DNA of 64,000 bases from Mesorhizobium sp. WSM2240. Its GTDB lineage: Bacteria; Pseudomonadota; Alphaproteobacteria; Rhizobiales; Rhizobiaceae. This document shows positions 56,081 through 64,000 of the stretch, in pieces; the stretch's first letter is position 1; the number at the start of each line of letters is the position of its first letter. The notes beneath the pieces were generated by a model. It saw only the letters and a list, made by a program, of their open reading frames with translations. It made no database searches and was not told the origin of the DNA. A program made the translations under genes and the position numbers. The stretch lies in contig NZ_CP159253.1 of NCBI RefSeq assembly GCF_040438645.1, positions 5,074,501 through 5,138,500 on the forward strand, written 5' to 3'.

Positions 56081-58494
56081 AATTCACCCTCTCCTGGCTG
56101 AAAGACCATCTCGAAACCGATGCCACCCTCGACGAAATCGTCGAACGGTTGACCTCGATCGGGCTGGAAGTCGAATCCGTCGACGACAAGGCGGCGCTGA
56201 AGCCCTTCGTCATTGCCAAAGTGCTGACCGCGCAAAAACATCCGGACGCCGACAAGCTGCAGGTGCTGACCGTCGATACCGGCGACGGCAAGCCGCCGGT
56301 GCAGGTGGTGTGCGGCGCGCCCAATGCGAGGGCCGGGCTGGTCGGCGCCTTCGCGGCGCCCGGCGCCTACATTCCGGGCATCGACACGACGCTGGCGGTC
56401 GGAAAGATCCGTGGCGTCGAAAGCCACGGCATGATGTGCTCCGAGCGGGAATTGCAGCTGTCGGACGAGCACATGGGCATCATCGACCTGCCGGCGGACG
56501 CGCCTGTCGGCACGTCATTTGCGGCTTATGCCAAGCTCGACGATCCGGTCATCGAAATCGGCCTGACGCCCAACCGGCCGGACGCGACCAGCGTCCACGG
56601 CATTGCGCGCGATCTGGCGGCATCCGGGCTCGGCCGGCTGACCGGCGGCGCGATCATGCCGCATGCCGGCAACGGCATGTGCCCGGTGAAGGTGAGGCTC
56701 GATTTCGGCATCACGCCGCCGCTTTGCCACGGCTTCGCGCTGCGCCTCGTCCGGGGCGTGAAGAACGGGTCGTCGCCGAAATGGATGCAGCAGCGCCTGA
56801 TCGCCATCGGCCTGCGCCCCATCAACGCGCTGGTCGACATCACCAACTACATCACCTTCGATCGCGGCCGGCCGCTGCATGTCTTCGACGCCGCCAAGGT
56901 CAAGGGCGATCTCACCGTGCGCAGGGCGGTGGCCGGTGAAAAGGTGCTCGCGCTCGACGGCTGGGAGTATGAGCTGACGCCGGAAATGTGCGTCATTGCC
57001 GACGAGGACGGCATCGAATCCATCGCCGGCATCATGGGCGGCGAGCATTCCGGCTGCGACGAGAACACCACCGACGTGCTGATCGAATCGGCGCTCTGGG
57101 AGCCGCTCAACATCGCCCGCACCGGCCGCGAGCTCGGCATCATCACCGATGCGCGCTATCGCTTCGAGCGCGGCGTCGATCCGGAATTCATGGTTCCGGG
57201 GCTGGAACTCGCGACCAAGATGGTGCTGGAATTCTGCGGCGGCGAGCCGACCGAAGAGGAAGTCGTCGGCTATGCCGGCCATACGCCGAAGGTAATCTCG
57301 TTCCCGGTCTCGGAGGTGAAGCGGCTGACCGGCCTCGACGTTCCGAAGGCAGAAAGCCTCGACATATTGAAGCGCCTCGGCTTCGTGCCGCAGGGCGATG
57401 CCGAAATCGTCGACGTGACCGTCCCGTCCTGGCGGCCGGATATCGACGGCAAGGCCGATCTGGTCGAGGAGATCATGCGCATCCACGGCGTCGACAATAT
57501 CTCGCCGCAGCCGCTCGTCAGCCATGACGCGGTCAACGGCAAGATTCTCACCACACTGCAGATCCGCACCCGCGCCGCGCGCCGCGCGCTTGCCGTGCGC
57601 GGCATGATGGAGGCCGTCACCTGGTCGTTCATTCCGGCCAGGCACGCCGAGGCGTTCGGCGGCGGTCGCCCGGAGCTGAAGCTCGCAAATCCGATCGCGG
57701 CCGACATGTCCGACATGCGGCCCTCGCTGCTGCCGGGCCTGATCGCCGCCGCGCAACGCAATGTCGACCGGGGCTTGAGCGACGTCGCTTTGTTCGAAGT
57801 GTCGGGAACCTATGAAGGCGCCGGACCCGAAGGCCAGCGCCGGGTCGCAGCCGGCATCCGCCGAGGCACCGCAGAGCTCGAAGGTTCGGGCCGCCATTGG
57901 GCCGGTAATGCCGGCGCCGTCGGCGTCTTCGACGCCAAGGCCGACGCGATCGCGGCGCTGGAGGCCTGCGGCGCGCCGGTCGACAAGCTGCAGATCGAGG
58001 CGGGCGGACCGGCCTGGTATCATCCCGGCCGTTCCGGCACGATCAAGCTCGGCCCGAAGACGGTGCTCGGCTATTTCGGCGAATTCAATCCGAAGACGCT
58101 TGAGGTGCTCGACGTTTCAGGCCCGCTCTGCGGCTTCGAGGTGTTCGTCGACGCGGTGCCCGAACCGAAGGCAAAGCCGACCCGGACCAAGCCCCGGCTG
58201 GACCTGTCGCCATTCCAGGCGGTGAAGCGCGACTTTGCCTTCGTGGTGGACAAGGCCGTCGAGGCGGGCACGCTGATCCGCGCCGCCGCGGCTGCCGACA
58301 GGAAGCTGATCGCCGGTGTGTCTGTGTTCGACATCTTCGAAGGCGCATTGCTCGGCGCGGACAAGAAATCCGTGGCTATCGAAGTCTCGATCCAGCCGGT
58401 CGAAAAGACGCTGACCGATGAGGATTTCGAGGCGCTGGCCGGCCGTATCGTCGAGAATGTGAAGAAGCAGACCGGAGGCGTGCTGAGGGGCTAG
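56077..58494 (+). CDS. pheT: Phenylalanyl-tRNA synthetase beta subunit
   Basis: PheT (805 residues) carries the N-terminal tRNA-binding EMAP-like domain (about 40-150, [20 protein letters not shown]), B3/B4 editing region that removes mischarged Tyr, B5 domain and the C-terminal anticodon-binding ferredoxin-like domain ([17 protein letters not shown] ... VSVFDIFEG). Full length. The last 20 codons are repeated in decayed form at 60093-60155, beyond the next two genes. Confidence 0.97.
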   Translation: MKFTLSWLKDHLETDATLDEIVERLTSIGLEVESVDDKAALKPFVIAKVLTAQKHPDADKLQVLTVDTGDGKPPVQVVCGAPNARAGLVGAFAAPGAYIPGIDTTLAVGKIRGVESHGMMCSERELQLSDEHMGIIDLPADAPVGTSFAAYAKLDDPVIEIGLTPNRPDATSVHGIARDLAASGLGRLTGGAIMPHAGNGMCPVKVRLDFGITPPLCHGFALRLVRGVKNGSSPKWMQQRLIAIGLRPINALVDITNYITFDRGRPLHVFDAAKVKGDLTVRRAVAGEKVLALDGWEYELTPEMCVIADEDGIESIAGIMGGEHSGCDENTTDVLIESALWEPLNIARTGRELGIITDARYRFERGVDPEFMVPGLELATKMVLEFCGGEPTEEEVVGYAGHTPKVISFPVSEVKRLTGLDVPKAESLDILKRLGFVPQGDAEIVDVTVPSWRPDIDGKADLVEEIMRIHGVDNISPQPLVSHDAVNGKILTTLQIRTRAARRALAVRGMMEAVTWSFIPARHAEAFGGGRPELKLANPIAADMSDMRPSLLPGLIAAAQRNVDRGLSDVALFEVSGTYEGAGPEGQRRVAAGIRRGTAELEGSGRHWAGNAGAVGVFDAKADAIAALEACGAPVDKLQIEAGGPAWYHPGRSGTIKLGPKTVLGYFGEFNPKTLEVLDVSGPLCGFEVFVDAVPEPKAKPTRTKPRLDLSPFQAVKRDFAFVVDKAVEAGTLIRAAAAADRKLIAGVSVFDIFEGALLGADKKSVAIEVSIQPVEKTLTDEDFEALAGRIVENVKKQTGGVLRG
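58434..58494 (+). repeat. Direct repeat, left copy (pheT 3' end)
   Basis: The last 61 bases of pheT recur at 60095-60155, most strongly over GCTGGCCGGCCG and GAGAATGTGAAGAAGC. The pair brackets the nucleotidyltransferase and split aldo/keto reductase genes. Confidence 0.75.
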
Positions 58495-58572
58495 CACGAC
58501 CGCGTCGGCAGCAAATCCGTGCCGGTCGCGGCGGATGTTGCTGTCGCCGCGCGAATCGCTTTCAAAAGAGCG

Positions 58573-59175
58573 ATGGATCATCTGCGGTTTTCCGGGCTGG
58601 ATTTCGAGGAGCAGCGCGCGATCCTGATCGACATTCTAAAAGCCGACAGCTTGACCCGGTCGGCGCTCCAGCGCGCTCGCGATTTCGACCTGGCCGACTG
58701 GATGATCGCATCGGGCGCCATCTACAACACGGTATGGAACAGCCTTACCGGAAAGCCGTCCGGTTATGGCATCAAGGACGTCGATCTGTTCTATTTCGAT
58801 GCTTCCGACCTTTCCTGGGAGGCGGAGGACGTCGTCATCAAGGCCGGCGAGACGCACTTTGCCGAGCTGCCGTTGGCAGTCGAAATTCGCAACCAGGCGC
58901 GCGTGCATCTCTGGTATCCGGAGCGCTTCGGCCGGCAATGCCCAGCCTATCGATCCTCGGGTCATTCACTGAGCTATTTCGCATCCAAAACACATGCAGT
59001 AGGCGTTCGCCTGGCAGGCGCCGGCGAGTTCGAGGTAACGGCGCCATTTGGACTTGACGACATCTTTTCCTTTCGGATCGCGCCGAACCGGGTGATGGAC
59101 AACCAGGCAACTCATGAGGAAAAGGCCGCGCGGGCGAAACAGCAATGGCCGGAAATCAGCGTGGTACCCTGGTAG
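58573..59175 (+). CDS. Nucleotidyltransferase-like protein (DUF925 / NTP_transf_6)
   Basis: About 200 residues with the nucleotidyltransferase pattern SGAIYNTVWNSLTG followed by GYGIKDVDLFYFD (the D-x-D metal pair) and FGRQCPAYRSSGHSLSYFAS. This is the DUF925 family, small stand-alone transferases of unknown substrate. The ATG at 58573 follows AAAAGAG and gives the usual length; a GTG at 58519 would add 18 residues. It lies in the block between the two pheT 3' repeats, which suggests a later arrival than its neighbours. Confidence 0.8.
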   Translation: MDHLRFSGLDFEEQRAILIDILKADSLTRSALQRARDFDLADWMIASGAIYNTVWNSLTGKPSGYGIKDVDLFYFDASDLSWEAEDVVIKAGETHFAELPLAVEIRNQARVHLWYPERFGRQCPAYRSSGHSLSYFASKTHAVGVRLAGAGEFEVTAPFGLDDIFSFRIAPNRVMDNQATHEEKAARAKQQWPEISVVPW

Positions 59176-59248
59176 GCCCATTGCCCCCAACTCGGTACAC
59201 CGTCCATGCTGACTGGACGCGCTGCCCAACTCGGTGAAGGGAACATCC

Positions 59249-60093
59249 ATGGCTTCTCCCGTCCGCACGACCACATTGCCCGATGGTGCGAAAGTCCCGG
59301 CGCTCGGCCAGGGCACCTGGAAGATGGGCGAGGATCGTAGGCGCCGCGCCGATGAGGTCGCGGCGCTCAGGCTCGGCATCGATCTCGCATGACGCTGATC
59401 GATACGGCCGAAATGTATGCCGACGGCGGGGCGGAGGAAGTGGTGCGCGAAGCGATAGACGGCCGCCGCGACGAGCTGTTCCTGGTCAGTAAGGTCCTGC
59501 CCTCCAACGCCTCGCGAGCCGGCGTCATCCGGGCCTGCGAGCAAAGCCTGAAGCGGCTCGGCGCCGATCATATCGAGCTCTATCTGCTGCACTGGCGCGG
59601 CGGCGTGCCGCTTGCAGAAACGGTTGCCGCCTTCGAAGCGCTGAAGAGCCAGGGCAAGATACTCGGCTGGGGCGTCAGCAATTTCGACATGGAGGACATG
59701 GAGGAGTTGGCCTCCGTGTCGGGTGGAAAGTTCGTGCAGACGAATCAGGTTCTCTACAATCTCGCCAGCCGCGGCATCGACTACGAGCTGCTGCCGCAAT
59801 CCGCGAAAGACGGCGTCCCTGTCATGGCCTATTCACCTGTCGGGCAGGGCGACCTGGCCCGCGACAGGCGGCTCGCGGCAATCGGCGAGCGGCATGGCGC
59901 GACCGCGGCGCAGATCGCGCTTGCCTGGGTTATGCGGCATCCGCACATCATCGCCATTCCGAAGGCGAGTTCGCTCGATCATGTGCGCGATAACCGCGCC
60001 GCCGCCGACATCGTTCTTTCCGCCGCCGACATTGCCGAACTCGACAGGCTGTTTCCTCCGCCCGGCCGGAGGCAGCCGCTCGACATGATCTGA
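59249..60093 (+). pseudogene. Aldo/keto reductase split by a one-base deletion
   Basis: The 5' part (59249-59392) encodes [20 protein letters not shown] and stops after LRLGIDLA; the 3' part (59389-60093) begins [14 protein letters not shown]. Together they form one AKR barrel, with an expected G missing near 59386-59389 (normal reading: [13 protein letters not shown]). Catalytic Asp and Tyr (DTAEMY), Lys (LVSKVLP) and His (YLLHWRGG) are all in the second part; the first holds the N-terminal strands. The two frames touch as ATGA, so coupled translation cannot be excluded, but a broken gene or a base-call error is likelier. Confidence 0.8.
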
Positions 60094-60155
60094 TGCTGGC
60101 CGGCCGCATCATAGAGAATGTGAAGAAGCCGGCCGGCCGTGTGCTGCAGACTTGA
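60093..60155 (+). repeat. Direct repeat, right copy: decayed pheT 3' end
   Basis: An open stretch MLAGRIIENVKKPAGRVLQT, ending in TGA, matches the last residues of PheT ([19 protein letters not shown]). Its ATG overlaps the aldo/keto reductase stop. It is a duplicate tail, not a gene, and marks the right edge of the inserted or duplicated block. Confidence 0.75.
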
Positions 60156-60159
60156 GCCG

Positions 60160-62230
<2,071 letters not shown>

Positions 62231-62435
62231 CGGATTGGCCTCCGCAGGATAGATGGCCTGAAGCAATCGGCAAACAGCGAACAAAGCCCTTCGATAGGAC
62301 GTGACGGCTTCGACAGCGGAACGGCATCCGTTGCAGGCCTCCAGGATAGTCGGGACTCACGCGCTCTCGATGCCGCAATCTTATCGACAAATTTCATGCT
62401 TAGTTATATAATATGTAATGTAAATGGAGACGCCA
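62231..62435. promoter_or_regulatory. Intergenic region upstream of the marR gene
   Basis: This 205-bp gap has no gene. Next to the regulator start is an AT-rich near-palindrome, TTATATAATATGTAA (62404-62418), in otherwise GC-rich DNA. Its position and symmetry suit a -10 region with an autoregulatory MarR operator. Confidence 0.4.
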
Positions 62436-62921
62436 ATGGTCGAGGATGTGGTACGTTCGTTTGGATTCCTGACGCTGGGCACACGCATGAAGCGCGTCGG
62501 CGAGAAGCTGCAGGCCGATACGCAGAGGATCATGGACGAACTCGGCACGCCGCTTCAGGCGAGCCAGTATCCTTTTCTCGCGGCGATCGACAGGCTCGGT
62601 CCCCTGACGGTTGGAGAGCTTGCCGAGGCGACCGGCATCACCCAGCCGGGCGCCACGCGAACGGTCGCGCTGCTTGTCGAGCTGGGCATGCTGGATACCG
62701 AACAGGCCGCCGATGACCAGCGGCGAAGGATCGTTTCGCTTTCCAAGGAAGGGAAGCGGCTGGTCGCGACCGCCAAGCGCGAGGTGTGGCCGCGTATAGG
62801 GGAGGCCGTCGCCGACCTCTGCGGCGATCTCGACGGCCCACTGCTCGACCAACTCGCCGCAATCGAGGACGGCCTCGCCGCCGCTCCGCTCAATCGCCGC
62901 GCCGCAAAGGTGAAGTCATGA
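62436..62921 (+). CDS. MarR-family transcriptional regulator
   Basis: A 161-residue winged-helix protein: LTVGELAEATGITQPGATRT is the recognition region and DDQRRRIVSLSKEGKRLVAT the wing. MarR proteins repress until a small molecule binds. GGAGA five bases before the ATG at 62436 favours it over the ATG at 62424. It is ATGA-coupled to the GNAT gene, which is its most likely partner or target. Confidence 0.9.
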   Translation: MVEDVVRSFGFLTLGTRMKRVGEKLQADTQRIMDELGTPLQASQYPFLAAIDRLGPLTVGELAEATGITQPGATRTVALLVELGMLDTEQAADDQRRRIVSLSKEGKRLVATAKREVWPRIGEAVADLCGDLDGPLLDQLAAIEDGLAAAPLNRRAAKVKS

Positions 62922-63598
62922 ATCATATACTCGACCGTCCGGTCTGGAACGCGCTGAACACGAGGCATGCCGCACTGGCGCTGGGCAACGGCCTGGCGAA
63001 GCGTTACGTCCCGTCGATCCACCCCTTCGCGAGCAGCCGCGACGAGAGCCCGGAAAGCCTGCGGGTTCTCGCCGAGATCGCCACCCCCGGTGAAATGCTG
63101 ATCCTGCTCCAGGCGGACGAATTCGTGTCGCCTCCGGGCTTTGCCGTCACCACGACCGCCTTCGGCGTGCAGATGGTCGCGGAGCGGCATATCCCTTGCG
63201 TGGAGGACGACCGGATCGTCCCGCTCGGCGAGGCCGACGCAGCCGCCATGATGGAATTGGCGACGCTCACCAAGCCTGGGCCTTTCACGCCGAAGGCGCT
63301 CAGCCTCGGCGACTTCTGGGGCATTAAGGAGAATGGCAGGCTTCTAGCGATGGCCGGCGAGAGGCTGAAGCAGGATGGTTTCACCGAGTTAAGCGGCGTC
63401 GCGACGCACCCGGATGTCCGCGGCCGAGGGCTGGGTAGGCTGCTGTCGCTCTATGTGGCAGGAAAAATCTTCGCTAAGGGCGACCAGCCCTTCCTTCACG
63501 CCTACGCTGCCAACACGACCGCGATCAGTCTGTATGAGTCGATTGGCTTCAAGCTGAGAACGCGCATGAATGTTGCGGTGATCGAGCGGCAGGCGTAG
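62918..63598 (+). CDS. GNAT family N-acetyltransferase (FR47-like)
   Basis: A 226-residue protein whose C-terminal half is a GNAT domain: LSGVATHPDVRGRGLGRLLS is the acetyl-CoA loop, followed by LHAYAANTTAISLYESIGF. The N-terminal half is the usual extension of FR47-type acetyltransferases. Substrate unknown. It overlaps the marR stop; MarR-GNAT pairs often concern detoxification of a small compound, which is inference here. Confidence 0.88.
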   Translation: MNHILDRPVWNALNTRHAALALGNGLAKRYVPSIHPFASSRDESPESLRVLAEIATPGEMLILLQADEFVSPPGFAVTTTAFGVQMVAERHIPCVEDDRIVPLGEADAAAMMELATLTKPGPFTPKALSLGDFWGIKENGRLLAMAGERLKQDGFTELSGVATHPDVRGRGLGRLLSLYVAGKIFAKGDQPFLHAYAANTTAISLYESIGFKLRTRMNVAVIERQA

Positions 63599-63677
63599 CG
63601 CGATCGCTTGACCGGCGGACCGCCCGTAAGCCCCGGCTCCAGCGAGACTTCTCTTCGCCGCAGTTTTCGGCAGGACG

Positions 63678-63706
63678 CTTGCGCCTAGGCAAGCCTGTTC
63701 TTATAT
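63678..63706 (+). promoter_or_regulatory. RpoH (sigma-32) promoter of dnaK
   Basis: CTTG (63678-63681), an 18-base spacer and CTTATAT (63700-63706) match the alphaproteobacterial heat-shock consensus CTTG-N17/18-CYTATNT exactly. It would give a leader of about 115 nt before dnaK. Confidence 0.75.
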
Positions 63707-63765
63707 ACGCGCCACATTCGTTCGGCTCGCCGCAAACACGGTCGGCCGGACGAAAAGTCTTGTGA

Positions 63766-64000
<235 letters not shown>

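Noticed and set aside
59186..59235. Direct repeat CCCAACTCGGT upstream of the split aldo/keto reductase
   Set aside because: Only 11 bp and two copies 39 bp apart; could be chance or local slippage.

Overview
The window is a dense, GC-rich chromosomal segment of an alphaproteobacterium, almost certainly a member of the Rhizobiales and most likely Phyllobacteriaceae (Mesorhizobium-like). The evidence is gene order and family content: pckA next to chvI-chvG-hprK-EIIA(Man)-HPr-ahcY, a DivL-type kinase with Tyr in the H-box, a TsaE-AmgK fusion followed by murU and addBA, trxA/folC/accD/trpABF, a hisB...hisE-coaA operon, an acdS-acdR pair, and UPF0314, DUF2852 and DUF1402 proteins. No rRNA, tRNA, CRISPR array or intact insertion sequence was seen. 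Genus-level assignment is inference.

Layout. 1-4.8 kb: 3' end of dnaQ facing secB across a bidirectional terminator; fxsA; then the coupled run timA-like, mltA, smr and an XRE regulator. 4.8-10 kb (minus): DUF1402 protein, hslU, two membrane proteins, a GNAT enzyme and hslV, with a candidate RpoH promoter upstream of hslV. 10.2-15.9 kb (plus): histidine operon hisB-DUF2628-hisH-DUF1330-hisA-arginase-like-hisF-hisE, then coaA. 16-19.8 kb: a three-gene surface-glycan cassette (GtrB-like GT2, methyltransferase, GtrA/GT-C fusion) whose last gene runs 79 nt into the convergent alkB. 19.7-23.9 kb (minus): alkB, LysM/BON protein, arfB, nitroreductase, pckA.

24.2-29.6 kb (plus): acid/cell-envelope two-component system chvI-chvG, regulatory PTS proteins (HprK, EIIA-Man, HPr) and ahcY with a 16-bp palindrome upstream. 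29.8-41.7 kb (plus): divL, tsaE-amgK, murU (cell-wall recycling), addB, addA (double-strand break repair) and trxA. 41.7-47 kb (minus): folC, accD, trpA, trpB, trpF. 47-49 kb is the most disturbed stretch: a decayed vapBC pair, a fragment of another gene, a stand-alone EF-Tu domain-III-like protein, a YgjP-type metallopeptidase and three copies of a short palindromic repeat. 49-52 kb: DUF2852 protein, ACC deaminase acdS with divergent regulator acdR, and an alpha/beta hydrolase.

52.3-58.5 kb (plus): translation genes infC (with an ATT start), rpmI, rplT, pheS, pheT, interrupted by an isoprenylcysteine-methyltransferase-like gene and a GFA-type gene. 58.5-60.2 kb is a small block (nucleotidyltransferase and a frameshifted aldo/keto reductase) bracketed by the true pheT 3' end and a decayed copy of it. 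The window closes with an aldo/keto reductase, an oxidoreductase, a coupled marR-GNAT pair and the start of dnaK behind a good RpoH-type promoter.

Start codons were set by Shine-Dalgarno position, overlap with the preceding gene and family alignment from memory; where these disagree the entry says so. All family assignments are by reading motifs; no database search was run.
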